Positions 34,209-43,138 of a stretch of 64,000 nt of DNA are shown here, in pieces. Made by a program: the position numbers and the translations under genes. Origin of the DNA: Mangrovicella endophytica (GTDB taxonomy: Bacteria; Pseudomonadota; Alphaproteobacteria; Rhizobiales; Rhizobiaceae); assembly GCF_002893625.1 (NCBI RefSeq), contig NZ_PKMZ01000005.1, forward strand, positions 62,001 through 126,000, written 5' to 3'. Numbering within the stretch: the first letter of the stretch is position 1; each line of letters opens with the position of its first letter. A model generated the notes under the pieces. The model was not told the origin of the DNA, did no database searches, and saw only the letters and a list, made by a program, of their open reading frames with translations.

Positions 34209-35717
34209 ATGGAGCGCGAGCGGCTGCTCTTTCTCACCGGGCATCTCGCCCGGCCGCGCCTGGAACGGGTGCTGCAGAGCCTCGGCGAAACCGCATTTTC
34301 GTGGTCGATCGCGGATATCGGGGTGAAAGTGGCGGCGCTCGCGACCGGCGAGATCATCGAACGCCGGCTGCCGAGGCCGGTGGACGCCGACAGGATCATT
34401 GTGCCCGGTCGCTGCCGCGCCGATCTTGATCGGCTGTCTGCGAGCTTTGGCGTTCCGTTCACGCGCGGGCCGGACGAATTGGTGGACCTGCCCGGCTTTC
34501 TCGGCCGCAAGGGCGCGCCGCCGGATCTGTCCCGCCACGACACCCGCATTTTCGCCGAAATCGTCGATGCCTCGGCACTGGATGTCGAGGCGATCTTTGC
34601 CCGCGGGCTTCGGATGGCCGCCGCCGGCGCCGATGTGATCGATCTGGGCTGCCTGCCCGATACGCCCTTCCCGCATCTGGAGGAAGCGATCGCCGCGCTG
34701 AAGGACGCTGGCCTCTCCGTCAGTGTCGATTCCGCCAATCCGTCGGAACTCTCCCGCGCCACGCGCGCCGGCGCCGACTTCCTGCTCAGCCTCACCGAGG
34801 AGACGCTCGATATCGCGCACGAGGGCGCCGCGGTGCCGATCTTGATCCCGGCACGCCTGCATGACATGGCCTCGCTTGATCGCGCCATCGAAAAGGCGAG
34901 CGCGATGGGCATCGCCTTCATGGCCGATCCGATCCTCGACCCGATCCATTTCGGCTTTGCCGACTCCCTCATGCGCTATCATCAGGTCCGCCGCGCGCAT
35001 CCCTCGATCGAGATGCTGATGGGAACCGGTAACCTGACGGAGCTGACCGATGCCGATACGTCCGGCATCACGGCGATGCTGCTCGGCATCTGCTCCGAGC
35101 TCACCATCCGCAACCTCCTCGTCGTGCATGTCAGCCCGCACACGCGCCGCACCATCGAGGAGCACGATGCCGCCCGGCGGCTGTTCTTCGCCGCGCGTGA
35201 GGATGGCGCCTTGCCGCGCGGCTATTCCGCGGGACTGCTGCAGATCCACGACGTCAAGCCCTTCGCCGCAAGTCCGGACGAACTCGCCGCGCAGGCGGCC
35301 GAGGTGCGGGACCGAAACTACCGGATCGAGACGGCGGTGGACGGCATCCACCTCTACAACAAGGACGTCCATGTGGTGCAGACGGACGCCTTCGAGTTCT
35401 TCCCCGAACTGGGAGTCGAAGGTGATCCCGCCCACGCCTTCTATCTCGGTGCGGAGCTGCAGAAGGCCGAGATCGCCTGGCGCCTCGGCAAGCGCTACGC
35501 CCAGGACGAGCCGATCGACTTCGGCGTGGCGCTCGACAAGCGCGAGGAGGACCGCACCCGCCTCGAGGCCGCCGGCCATACGCTGAAGGCGGGAAAGAAG
35601 CCGGTCGGCACCGATGCGGAGCCGGCTGCGCCGCGCGCGGACCTGAGGGAGCCGGATGCCGGGGATGACGCGCCAGGCGTCGAGCCGGCGGGAGAGCCCG
35701 CGGGAGAAATGGAGTAG
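34209..35717 (+). CDS. Dihydropteroate-synthase-like protein of the H4MPT pathway
   Basis: 502 residues. An N-terminal domain of about 140 residues (ERLLFLTGHLARPRLERVL, FSWSIADIGVKVAALAT) precedes a DHPS-type TIM barrel (about 160-370: GADVIDLGCLPDTPFPHLEEA, VSVDSANPSELSRATRAGADFLLS, GTGNLTELTDADTSGITAM). The C-terminus is low complexity (EPAAPRADLREPDAGDD). Archaeal relatives are proposed for the condensation step of methanopterin synthesis, the role of DHPS in folate. Lies in the mfn operon, six bases before DUF447. Confidence 0.83.
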   Translation: MERERLLFLTGHLARPRLERVLQSLGETAFSWSIADIGVKVAALATGEIIERRLPRPVDADRIIVPGRCRADLDRLSASFGVPFTRGPDELVDLPGFLGRKGAPPDLSRHDTRIFAEIVDASALDVEAIFARGLRMAAAGADVIDLGCLPDTPFPHLEEAIAALKDAGLSVSVDSANPSELSRATRAGADFLLSLTEETLDIAHEGAAVPILIPARLHDMASLDRAIEKASAMGIAFMADPILDPIHFGFADSLMRYHQVRRAHPSIEMLMGTGNLTELTDADTSGITAMLLGICSELTIRNLLVVHVSPHTRRTIEEHDAARRLFFAAREDGALPRGYSAGLLQIHDVKPFAASPDELAAQAAEVRDRNYRIETAVDGIHLYNKDVHVVQTDAFEFFPELGVEGDPAHAFYLGAELQKAEIAWRLGKRYAQDEPIDFGVALDKREEDRTRLEAAGHTLKAGKKPVGTDAEPAAPRADLREPDAGDDAPGVEPAGEPAGEME

Positions 35718-35722
35718 CCGCC

Positions 35723-36307
35723 ATGCCCTTCATACGCGAGACCATCCTGACGACGGCCGGGTCGGACGGCACTGTGCACATCGCGCCGCTCGGCATCATC
35801 GAGGACGGCGAGGGCTGGATCATCGCGCCGTTCCACCCGTCGCGGACGCTGGAGAACCTTCGCGAAACCGGCGTCGCCGTCGCCAACTACACGGACGAGG
35901 CAAAGATCTTCGCGGGCTGCCTGACGGGACGGCGCGACTGGCCGCTGGTGGCGGTGGAGGGCTGCGCCGTGCCACGGCTGGAGGCGGCGCTCGCCCATGA
36001 CGTGCTGGCAGTGGTGCGCGTGGAGGAGGACACGACGCGGCCGCGCTTCCATTGCCGCGTCGCCGCGTCCGGGCAGCATCGGCCGTTCCAGGGGATGAAT
36101 CGCGCCAAGGCGGCGGTGCTGGAGGCGGCGATCCTCGTCAGCCGCCTTCACATGCTGCCGGCGGCAAAGATCGAGGACGAGATCGCCTATCTGAAGATCG
36201 CCGTCGACAAGACGGCGGGTCCGGACGAGCAGCAGGCCTTCTACTGGCTGCTCGAGAAGGTGATCGAGCACCTCGCCATCCTTGAGGATGCCGCAGACGG
36301 TGCATGA
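35723..36307 (+). CDS. DUF447 family protein (split-barrel flavin-binding fold)
   Basis: 194 residues. The DUF447 features are an N-terminal ETILTTAGSDGTVHIAPLG, the FHPSRTLENLRETGVAVANYTDEAKIFA segment (partly) and RFHCRV...RPFQGMNRAKAAVLEAAILVSRLHML in the middle. The fold is related to flavin reductases/pyridoxamine oxidases. It is one of the archaeal-type genes conserved in methylotrophs with H4MPT; its step in the cofactor pathway is not known to me. Starts six bases after the DHPS-like stop. Confidence 0.85.
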   Translation: MPFIRETILTTAGSDGTVHIAPLGIIEDGEGWIIAPFHPSRTLENLRETGVAVANYTDEAKIFAGCLTGRRDWPLVAVEGCAVPRLEAALAHDVLAVVRVEEDTTRPRFHCRVAASGQHRPFQGMNRAKAAVLEAAILVSRLHMLPAAKIEDEIAYLKIAVDKTAGPDEQQAFYWLLEKVIEHLAILEDAADGA

Positions 36308-36361
36308 CGCCGGCGCCCGGCGGATGGATGCCGCCAGCGGCAGGACTTGCAAAGGCCGTGT

Positions 36362-37399
36362 TCAGCCAACGCTCGTTGCAAGCACCGCTACTGCTGCAGC
36401 CGGACCGGCGCGGCTCAGCGCTTCGCGGGCATCGCGCGCGCAGTCGAACAGGTCGGAATAGTCGACGACGCCGCGGTTCAGCCGCGCCGCCAGCCGCCGC
36501 AGCACCGGCCGGCCGGTGCCGGCGATCACCACCGGCGCCTCGTCGCTGAGAATGAGGCGCGACAGCACCTGCAGGACGCCGTCATGCAGATGGCGCAGCT
36601 GCGCTTCGGCAAATACCCAGGCGAGCCGCTCCCACGCCTCGTCCGCGCTCTCCGCAGCATCGCGGCCGACCATGCGGGCGAGGCGGGCCTGCGATCCCGC
36701 CACCGTCTTGGCCTTGCCATCGGCCGCCGGATGCAGGTCGTCGGCCTCGTCCAGCGTGTCCGTCAGGCGCTGCACGTCCGCCATCGTGGCGAAATACTCG
36801 TTCATCACCGCCGTGGCCCGACCATCGACGGGAACATGCGCGGCAACGGCCATCAAAGCGGTGCGCGTATAGCCCTGATAGATCAGCTCGCCGGTGAGCA
36901 GCCGCTCGGCGTCGGTATAGCCAGCGGCGCAGACCTTGCCGCCGCTCACCGGGATGATGTCCGTCGTCGTTGAGCCCATGTCGACGAACAGCGCCTCGTC
37001 GAGGGATGCCGCAGCAAGCGCGGCGCTCGCATGCCAGTTGGCCGAACCGATGCTGCGCACGTGCCGGGTGGCGGCATCCGGCGCGACGAAGCCGTCGGGT
37101 CCCGCATAGATCGCAAGCTCCTCGCCGAGGCGACCGGCAAGGATCCCCGTCAGCCGCTCGACGCCCTCGGCGCGGTCGGCGAAGATGTCGGAGAGTTCGC
37201 CTGTCATGGTCACCGCGTGACGTGCGATCGGACCGGAAGCGGTTGCCTCCGACAGGATCGTTTCGAGCGCCCTGTCGAGATGCTCGAGGCCGGTCCAGAT
37301 CGGCGTCGGGAGCTGCCAGACCCGCAGGATGCGCTTGCCTTCCGCGAGCGCTGCCTTCAGATGCGCGCCGCCGACATCAAACCCAAGCGTTCTCGCCAT
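36362..37399 (-). CDS. mfnF: MfnF-like H4MPT-linked C1 transfer pathway protein (hydantoinase/ASKHA fold)
   Basis: 345 residues from ATG at 37399 (MARTLGFDVGGAHLKAALAEG). The ASKHA nucleotide site shows at the N-terminus (GFDVGGAHLKAA) and in LFVDMGSTTTDIIPVSGG near 140, plus VVIAGTGRPVL near 300. The family name reflects co-occurrence with H4MPT; the archaeal MfnF joins the furan diphosphate to tyramine in methanofuran synthesis. Its start codon overlaps by two bases the divergent start of the HisA-like gene. Confidence 0.86.
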   Translation of the reverse strand: MARTLGFDVGGAHLKAALAEGKRILRVWQLPTPIWTGLEHLDRALETILSEATASGPIARHAVTMTGELSDIFADRAEGVERLTGILAGRLGEELAIYAGPDGFVAPDAATRHVRSIGSANWHASAALAAASLDEALFVDMGSTTTDIIPVSGGKVCAAGYTDAERLLTGELIYQGYTRTALMAVAAHVPVDGRATAVMNEYFATMADVQRLTDTLDEADDLHPAADGKAKTVAGSQARLARMVGRDAAESADEAWERLAWVFAEAQLRHLHDGVLQVLSRLILSDEAPVVIAGTGRPVLRRLAARLNRGVVDYSDLFDCARDAREALSRAGPAAAVAVLATSVG

Positions 37400-38171
37400 G
37401 CCGTCAGATCCTGTTGATGCGTTCCCTGCGCCGACCGACGGCGCGACGCTGGAGATCATACCTGTTCTCGACCTCAAGGGCGGAGTGGTCGTACGCGGGA
37501 AGATGGGCCACCGCGAGCACTATCGCCCGATCGTCACGCCGCTGGCGGCAAGCGCCGCCCCGGCGGAGGTCGCGCGCGGGCTCAAGCGACTGGCTCCGTT
37601 CGGCGCCTTTTATCTCGCCGATCTGGACGCCATTGCCGGCGGCGCGCCCGATCAAGCGGCCATCGACGCCGTCGCAGCCTGCCTGCCGGGCTGTCGGCTC
37701 TGGATCGATGCCGGCCTCCGCGACGAGGCGGACGTGCTGAACGTGCTGTCGTTCGAGCGCACGGTCGCTGTCATCGGCAGTGAGACGCTGGGCTCGGCCG
37801 ATACGCTGCAACGCCTTCGCGGTGAGCCGCGGGTCGTGCTGTCGCTGGATTTCCGCGGTGCCGCGTTCCTCGGAGCACCGGAGGTTCTGGAAAATGCCGA
37901 TCTGTGGCCGCAGGCGGTGATCGTCATGACGCTCGCTAAAGTCGGCAGCGGTGCCGGGCCGGAGCTGGAGACGCTGGCGGCGATCCAAAAACGGGCTGGC
38001 GGCCGGCGTGTCTATGCCGCCGGCGGCGTGCGTGGGCCGCAAGACCTGAAGGCGCTGGCTGATCTCGGAATTGCCGGCGTGCTGGTCGCCTCGGCCCTGC
38101 ACGACGGGCGGCTGGATGGTGCGGCGCTGCAGCGATTCATGCCGGCAAAGCCGGGCGTCGGCTCGGCCTGA
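37398..38171 (+). CDS. HisA/HisF-like TIM-barrel protein of the H4MPT cluster
   Basis: 257 residues if translation begins at ATG 37398. A HisA-type half-barrel pattern is visible: EIIPVLDLKGGVVVRGKMGHR, FGAFYLADLDAIAGG, LWIDAGLRD, VVLSLDFRGAAF, VYAAGGVRGPQDLKAL and IAGVLVASALHDGRL. It is too divergent for histidine synthesis alone and is one of the archaeal-type genes conserved in methylotrophs. Reaction unknown. The start codon overlaps that of the divergent mfnF; no good ribosome-binding site is seen, so a later start is possible. Confidence 0.78.
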   Translation: MPSDPVDAFPAPTDGATLEIIPVLDLKGGVVVRGKMGHREHYRPIVTPLAASAAPAEVARGLKRLAPFGAFYLADLDAIAGGAPDQAAIDAVAACLPGCRLWIDAGLRDEADVLNVLSFERTVAVIGSETLGSADTLQRLRGEPRVVLSLDFRGAAFLGAPEVLENADLWPQAVIVMTLAKVGSGAGPELETLAAIQKRAGGRRVYAAGGVRGPQDLKALADLGIAGVLVASALHDGRLDGAALQRFMPAKPGVGSA

Positions 38172-38280
38172 GGCCGGCGCGCGGCGGCCCGTCTCAGGGA
38201 CGGCCGCCGATCGGCCGGGATGCGCGGAACGCTCCCGGCCCATGCGGCGCAGGCCGCGCTGTCGGACTGTCATGCGGTGA

Positions 38281-38332
38281 GCGGCGGGAGCGATCCCGCC
38301 GCCGGAATGGAAAAGGGGCCGGAGCCCCTTTT
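38281..38332. terminator. Two perfect hairpins between convergent HisA-like gene and fae
   Basis: First stem GCGGCGGGA (38281-38289)/TCCCGCCGC (38294-38302) with loop GCGA; second stem AAAAGGGGC (38311-38319)/GCCCCTTTT (38324-38332) with loop CGGA. The second reads as a T-run hairpin on both strands, so it is well suited as a bidirectional terminator for the HisA-like gene (ends 38171) and fae (ends 38429). Confidence 0.75.
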
Positions 38333-38428
38333 CGCGACGCATCTCTACTGGAACCCGAACTTGGCGGCCAATCGCCGGAGAAGGCCGGCTTTCATCGCCG
38401 GCTGTTCTTCCCCGGGATGGTTTCGTGT

Positions 38429-38938
38429 CTAGGCGCCGGCGAACGGGTGGGCTGCGGAGCCCTTCCTGCTGACGACCTCGGCCGCCGTCGGCGTGCCCTT
38501 CACGGCGCGCTCGATCGACTCCATCGTCGCCTGATAGTTGTAGTCGCGGATCTTGGCGTCGTCCGCGGCTTCCCAGTGGATGAAGACGCCGACGCAGATG
38601 AACACGTCGTCGGCTTCCGAAGCCGGGATGATGCCCTTCTCGACGCTGTCGGCGACGGCGCGCGCGACGGCGGTCTGGGCCGGGCCGAACATCTGGACGG
38701 CCTGCTTGGCGCCCTTGATGGTGACCTTGTTGAACATAACCGTGTTCGGCTTGCACGGTAGGTTCGGCGCGACCACCGCGAGAAGGGTGGTGAAGCCGTC
38801 CTTGTTGTTCGTCAGCGAGTTGCAGAACGCTGCTTCGACCGCGCTGCCGCGGGGTCCGATGATGAGATCGATGTGGGCGACTTCGTTGCCCTCGCCAACC
38901 AGCGATTCACCGACCATGACCTTATTGATTACCGCCAT
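38429..38938 (-). CDS. fae: Formaldehyde-activating enzyme Fae
   Basis: 169 residues, the usual length, with AGGAGGAAGG before the ATG at 38938. Seen: [20 protein letters not shown], the catalytic histidine in [11 protein letters not shown], the [16 protein letters not shown] segment and [19 protein letters not shown] (partly). Fae condenses formaldehyde with H4MPT to methylene-H4MPT, the entry to the pathway, in the cytosol. Its own 253-base upstream interval separates it from the CitG-like gene, in line with strong independent expression. Confidence 0.98.
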   Translation of the reverse strand: MAVINKVMVGESLVGEGNEVAHIDLIIGPRGSAVEAAFCNSLTNNKDGFTTLLAVVAPNLPCKPNTVMFNKVTIKGAKQAVQMFGPAQTAVARAVADSVEKGIIPASEADDVFICVGVFIHWEAADDAKIRDYNYQATMESIERAVKGTPTAAEVVSRKGSAAHPFAGA

Positions 38939-39191
38939 ATGGCCTTCCTCCTTCAATCGCGTTTCGTTACCCCGACATCCTCCCGGCCGGGGTGGCCGAG
39001 ACGGTCCGAGATGGTCCGATACCGAAAGTCGCGCGACGAGCCCCTCCTTGTGGAGGCGCGCACACGTCCCCCAGCAGCCCGGCTGAGCAGCCAAGCTTTT
39101 TCGGCTATCCTTGTTGGCAGCATCCTGGAGAGGATCGGTTGGCCAGATAGCTGCGGAGGGTGATGGCCCTCCGTTGCGCGCCAGTCAACCA

Positions 39192-40085
39192 TCAGCGCCC
39201 CGGTTGTGCAAGGCTCTCCAGCAGCTTCGCGATGAAGAGCGTGGCGACGGTGAGATCGGCCGAGGTGCCGGGATTGAGGCGCTCGGCCTTCAACTCGGCG
39301 TCCAGACTCGCAAGCAAAGCCAGAGCGTGCTGCGAATGGTCATGCGCTTTCAGGTGTTTACCCATAGTCTGCATGCGTCGCTGCACGTCCGCAGCGACCT
39401 CAGCACCGTACTTGCGGGCGATGTGGCTGTCCGGAAAGGCGCCGGCGAAGGCGAGGAAGCAGCGGATCGTTGCCCAGCTGTCCGTCGCCGGCCGCCCCTC
39501 CTCGTTCAGGAGACAGGGCAGGCCGACGCGCCAGATTTCCGCATAGCCACCGGCATATTGCCGCGCGACGAGGTCGCGTGATTCGGCGACTTGCATGGCC
39601 TTGACCAGGCCGATCGCGGGCGGTGCATGCACGTCGTGCTCCGGCGCGGTGCCGAGCCCGCCGGGCGAGGCCAGCGCAATCGCCGCAAACACATCGGCGG
39701 CATCCTGCTCGCCGAGAGCGCCCAGAACGGCACGGACGGCGGCGCGAAGCGCATCGGCGTCTGCACCAGGGTCGCCGGACGGTGCCACCTGCTCGGCTGC
39801 CGCGGCAAGCGGCGCGCAGAGGAGGAGGATGCCGAGATTGGTGTTGAGGCCGGTCGCGGCCCAACTTGCACGCACGGCGCCGAGAATGCGCGTGCCGATG
39901 CGTGTGCTCTTCGCGGCGATGAACGGGGCTGCTGCTGCTGCTGCTGCTTCGAAATGGGCCGCATCCATGCCATGGCCCGATGCGTGGCGGTGGACATTGC
40001 CGGGCTTGAGCGCCTCGAGTTCGGCGAGGCAGGCCGCCTCGAAGGCTTCGGCCACCAGAACCTGCGACAGGCTCATCCGGCGCAC
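39192..40085 (-). CDS. CitG-like triphosphoribosyl-dephospho-CoA synthase family protein
   Basis: 297 residues. Family motifs seen: ACLAELEALKPGNVHRHASGHGMD near 18-42, RIGTRILGAV, GLNTNLGILLLCAPLA near 79, and NPGTSADLTVATLFIAKL at the C-terminus. CitG/MdcB enzymes transfer ATP-derived phosphoribosyl groups. In methylotroph H4MPT clusters this homologue is conserved, and a phosphoribosyl-transfer step in methanopterin synthesis would fit, but this is inference. The start overlaps the ATP-grasp gene's end by 13 bases. Confidence 0.8.
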   Translation of the reverse strand: MRRMSLSQVLVAEAFEAACLAELEALKPGNVHRHASGHGMDAAHFEAAAAAAAPFIAAKSTRIGTRILGAVRASWAATGLNTNLGILLLCAPLAAAAEQVAPSGDPGADADALRAAVRAVLGALGEQDAADVFAAIALASPGGLGTAPEHDVHAPPAIGLVKAMQVAESRDLVARQYAGGYAEIWRVGLPCLLNEEGRPATDSWATIRCFLAFAGAFPDSHIARKYGAEVAADVQRRMQTMGKHLKAHDHSQHALALLASLDAELKAERLNPGTSADLTVATLFIAKLLESLAQPGR

Positions 40086-41044
40086 GCCAGCCTGTCCGCG
40101 GCGGATGGAGGGCGCCGCTCGTGCAATCGAGCGAGCAGATCGCGGGCGCGAACCGCCGCGACGTCGACGCCGCTTGCCCGCTTCAGCCCCGACCAGGCCG
40201 GCATGGAGTTGACCTCGATCACCTGCGGGTGTCCCTCGGCGTCGTGCAGGAGGTCGACGCCGCAGAAATCGGCGCCGACCGCAGCGGCGGCGGCAATGGC
40301 GAGCTCGTCCAGCGTCGCATCCGGCGCCATGGCAAAGCCTTCGGCGCCCTGCTTGATGTTGGTGATCCAGCCGCCGGCGCGACGGACCATGCGCGCTGCG
40401 ACGCGCCCCTCCGAGACGAGGATTCGATAGTCGCTCCAGCGGCCGTCCTCGCCTTGGCGGCCGGCAAAACGCTGGAGATAGTAGACGCCGCCGATGTCGT
40501 CCGGAGCCGGCAGCTCGTCGCTGCTGCGGATCAGCTTCAACCCCTTGCCCTGCGCTCCGAAGAGCGGCTTCAACACGAGCGGTCCCGGCTCGGCAGAGAG
40601 GATTGCCGCGGCTTCCGCCGCCGTTTCCACCGCCCAGCTGCGCGGGCTCGGCAGGCCGGCACGGGCCAGGAGGAAGCTCGTCATCGACTTGTCGACGCAG
40701 CGCTCGATCGCCCGCGCGTCGTTCGACACGAAGATCCCGAGCGCCTGCAGCGCATGCAGGATGCCGAGGCGGCGCGTCACCTGCTCGAAGCTGCCGGCAT
40801 CGAGCGTCCTCACACAGACTGCGTCCGGCAGCGTCGCGCCGAAATGCGGCAGGATCAGACCGCTTGGCGCCTGCGTATCGAAGGCGATCTCGGCCAGCTC
40901 GACCGGAAAGACCTCGGCGCCGGCGGCGCGGAATGCCTTCAGCATTTCCCGCGCATGGCGGTCCATGTCGGCGGTGACAAGGGCGATGCGCGGCGCGGGC
41001 AGAGATGCGCGGCGCAGCGCCACAGTCTCAGCCGAAGCAGGCAT
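40073..41044 (-). CDS. ATP-grasp ligase, RimK-like, of the H4MPT cluster
   Basis: 323 residues. ATP-grasp features: VDKSMTSFLLARAGLPSP near 117, LVLKPLFGAQGKGLKLI near 157, VYYLQRFA, DYRILVSEGRVAARMVRR near 205, and the metal-site strand ADFCGVDLLHDAEGHPQVIEVNSMPAW (partly quoted) near 275. The family forms amide bonds, for example adding glutamate to tetrahydrosarcinapterin-type side chains. Overlaps mch by 17 bases and the CitG-like gene by 13, in one tightly coupled operon. Substrate inferred from context. Confidence 0.83.
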   Translation of the reverse strand: MPASAETVALRRASLPAPRIALVTADMDRHAREMLKAFRAAGAEVFPVELAEIAFDTQAPSGLILPHFGATLPDAVCVRTLDAGSFEQVTRRLGILHALQALGIFVSNDARAIERCVDKSMTSFLLARAGLPSPRSWAVETAAEAAAILSAEPGPLVLKPLFGAQGKGLKLIRSSDELPAPDDIGGVYYLQRFAGRQGEDGRWSDYRILVSEGRVAARMVRRAGGWITNIKQGAEGFAMAPDATLDELAIAAAAAVGADFCGVDLLHDAEGHPQVIEVNSMPAWSGLKRASGVDVAAVRARDLLARLHERRPPSAADRLACAG

Positions 41045-42011
41045 CGATCAGCGTCGGCTCGACCGCGCCGCCGCGGAAGGTCTCGCCGCTATCGACGGCG
41101 ACGACCGACACTTCGGCCGGCGAGAACAGCATCGGGTCGATCTTGTAGAAGTCGCCCTTGTAGGCGCGGAAGATGTCGCCGAAGGGCTGGCCGAAATCGG
41201 CGGCGTTGCTGCTCGGCAGCATGCGGGCGAGCTCGCGGGCGTCGTCGGCCGGGCCGGAGACGTGGAGTTGCACGCGCCCGCCATAGATCACCGCATCATT
41301 GGTGCGGCCCATGGCGGTGACGAAGTCCGGATGCGGCGGCGGCAAGGGCGCGGTGCCGGCGCCTTCCAGGATGCGGCTCATGTCGAATTTCAGCGCATGC
41401 GCCTTGTGCAGCGCCACCTCGACGATGCGGGCGACGATCTGCACCGTGCCGGCGAGACTCTGGGTCGGCGCGTAGAGGATGGTGAGGGCCTCCGGCGCGA
41501 CGTCACAGTCGCGGGCGATGCGGCGCACCAGCTCTTCCGGCGGCGCGGCGCCTGTCTCCAGAACCAGGACGGCTGCGTCGCTGACATCGGCATAGGCGAT
41601 GTCGCGGAAGATCTCCTCCTTGCCGGCGAGCGCGCGGGCCGGGCCGGAGCCCATCGAGAAGTAGGCGCCCTTGCCCTCGCCACTGGTCAGCTGCCAGCCG
41701 GCATACTGGCTCCCGAGGCAGGCGATCACCGGCTGCGAGGTCGTGACGGTGAGGCTCCAAGGCCAGCGCGCCAGCGTTTCGGAGGCGCCCAGGGTGACGC
41801 GGCCGAGTCCGCCGAGGCAGATCTCCCCGAGCAGCCGGCCGGCCTCCAGGCTGCCGCGCACGCCGGCGCCGGCATCGATCACCGTCTCGCCGGCGGCGCC
41901 TTTGGAACAGGCGACCCGCAGCTCGGCCTGGCAGGCGATCAGCCGCTCCACGAGGTGCTTAACGCCGCGGTTGACCGATGGCTTCTGGGAGGGTTTCTGC
42001 GGATCACTCAT
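41028..42011 (-). CDS. mch: Methenyl-H4MPT cyclohydrolase
   Basis: 327 residues from ATG 42011 (MSDPQKPSQKPSVNRG). Seen: GVKHLVERLIACQAELRV, GLGRVTLGASETLARWPWSL (partly), VTTSQPVIACLGSQYAGW, FSMGSGPARALAGKEEIF, and GRTNDAVIYGGRVQLHV near 255. The length and motifs are those of bacterial Mch. It hydrolyses methenyl-H4MPT to formyl-H4MPT between MtdB and Fhc. The start overlaps the end of the upstream ATP-grasp gene by eight bases. Confidence 0.95.
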   Translation of the reverse strand: MSDPQKPSQKPSVNRGVKHLVERLIACQAELRVACSKGAAGETVIDAGAGVRGSLEAGRLLGEICLGGLGRVTLGASETLARWPWSLTVTTSQPVIACLGSQYAGWQLTSGEGKGAYFSMGSGPARALAGKEEIFRDIAYADVSDAAVLVLETGAAPPEELVRRIARDCDVAPEALTILYAPTQSLAGTVQIVARIVEVALHKAHALKFDMSRILEGAGTAPLPPPHPDFVTAMGRTNDAVIYGGRVQLHVSGPADDARELARMLPSSNAADFGQPFGDIFRAYKGDFYKIDPMLFSPAEVSVVAVDSGETFRGGAVEPTLIDACFG

Positions 42012-43134
42012 CGCGGATCGTCCCCATCTGAGAGTGGATTTCATCTGTGCGGGCCGCGAGCAGCGCCATCGCCGCCTCGGGCGAACTTGCTGTGGCACTG
42101 AGGGTGCAGACCGGCTCGCCGAGGCGGATGAGGGTACCCGGCACCGGCCGGTCCGCCACCCAGTCCGGCCATCCGGCGGCGCCGATCCTTGCCACGTCCT
42201 CTTCGAGATAGACATAGCCGCAGGCGCGCACCTGCCCATCGAGCCCACCTATGCCGGACGAAGGCAGCAGGCCGTCGCAGGCGGAGAGATGCATGGCAAA
42301 GAGCGGCGGCTCGCCGTGGTCGAAGACGTCGAGCGATGCGCCAGGGCGCGGATTGATCTCGAGGAGGATCGGTTCGGCGCCGTCCTCCAGCAGGAAGTCG
42401 GCGCTGCCGAGCCCGACAAGTCCCGCCTCCCGCGCCATGACGCCGACAGCTCGTGCCATGGCTGCGGCTGTCTCCGGCGGCAGCGTCACCGGTCCGCAGG
42501 CGCCGCCGAAGCGGAAGGGCTGGTCCGGCGTCGGCGCCGCCCATTGGCGCGAAAAGCCGAGCAGGCGTGCCTCGCCCTTGGCCGCAACGAACAGCGCGGA
42601 CACGGAGGCGCCCGGCATGCGGCGCTGATAGTAGCGGTCCGGCGCCGGATCGCGGCTGCCGGGCATGCCGATGTGGAGGCCGCCGGCCGCGCCGGCGCGC
42701 TTGCTGAGCCACTCCTCGCCACCGTTTTCCTTCACCGGGGGCGTCCGTCGGATCTCCGGGTGGCGGATGCCGTTGGCGGCGCAAATGGCGGCGAAGCGCT
42801 CCGGATCCTTGAGGCTGCGGTGTGCCGCGGCATCGTTGCCGAGAAGGCGCCATCGCGCTGCGACAGCCTCGATGAGCTCGGGGCGATCCTCGAAGCCGGG
42901 CCCGAGCACGAGCCCGACGGGATCGCTGATCGCGGCAAGCTCCTCCAGCGCGCGCATGAGCGAGCCGCCGTCGATGCCGTCGACGAAGTCCCCCGCGACC
43001 GTGCGGAAGCCCGCCGCGAGATCACGAAGGTCGTTGTCGGCAAAGATGTCGGCGACGAACGGGCGATAACCGGCGCGCCGTGCGGAGGCGGCGAGCGGTC
43101 GGCCGGAGAAGGTCGCGATCAGGATGTCGGGCAT
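42004..43134 (-). CDS. Second ATP-grasp domain protein of the H4MPT cluster
   Basis: 376 residues. N-terminal Rossmann-like part (ILIATFSGRPLAASARRAGY, VLGPGFEDRPELIEAV), then ATP-grasp: YYQRRMPGASVSALFV near 170, GLVGLGSADFLLEDGAEPILLEINPRPGAS (partly) near 240-270 with the metal-binding Glu-Ile-Asn, and a C-terminal domain from about 290. It is one of the conserved unknowns next to mch in methylotrophs. Probably an amide-forming step in cofactor synthesis; substrate unknown. Confidence 0.82.
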   Translation of the reverse strand: MPDILIATFSGRPLAASARRAGYRPFVADIFADNDLRDLAAGFRTVAGDFVDGIDGGSLMRALEELAAISDPVGLVLGPGFEDRPELIEAVAARWRLLGNDAAAHRSLKDPERFAAICAANGIRHPEIRRTPPVKENGGEEWLSKRAGAAGGLHIGMPGSRDPAPDRYYQRRMPGASVSALFVAAKGEARLLGFSRQWAAPTPDQPFRFGGACGPVTLPPETAAAMARAVGVMAREAGLVGLGSADFLLEDGAEPILLEINPRPGASLDVFDHGEPPLFAMHLSACDGLLPSSGIGGLDGQVRACGYVYLEEDVARIGAAGWPDWVADRPVPGTLIRLGEPVCTLSATASSPEAAMALLAARTDEIHSQMGTIRDE

Positions 43135-43138
43135 GGCG

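Noticed and set aside
32306-34972. Open frame of 888 codons on the minus strand
   Set aside because: It runs antisense to mfnB-folB, mfnE and the DHPS-like gene, all of which have clear family motifs. Its residues are Arg/Ala/Ser-rich without domains, typical of a GC-rich mirror frame.
37398-38171. HisA-like gene as the histidine-pathway hisA
   Set aside because: No other his gene is nearby and it lies among H4MPT genes; the sequence is divergent.
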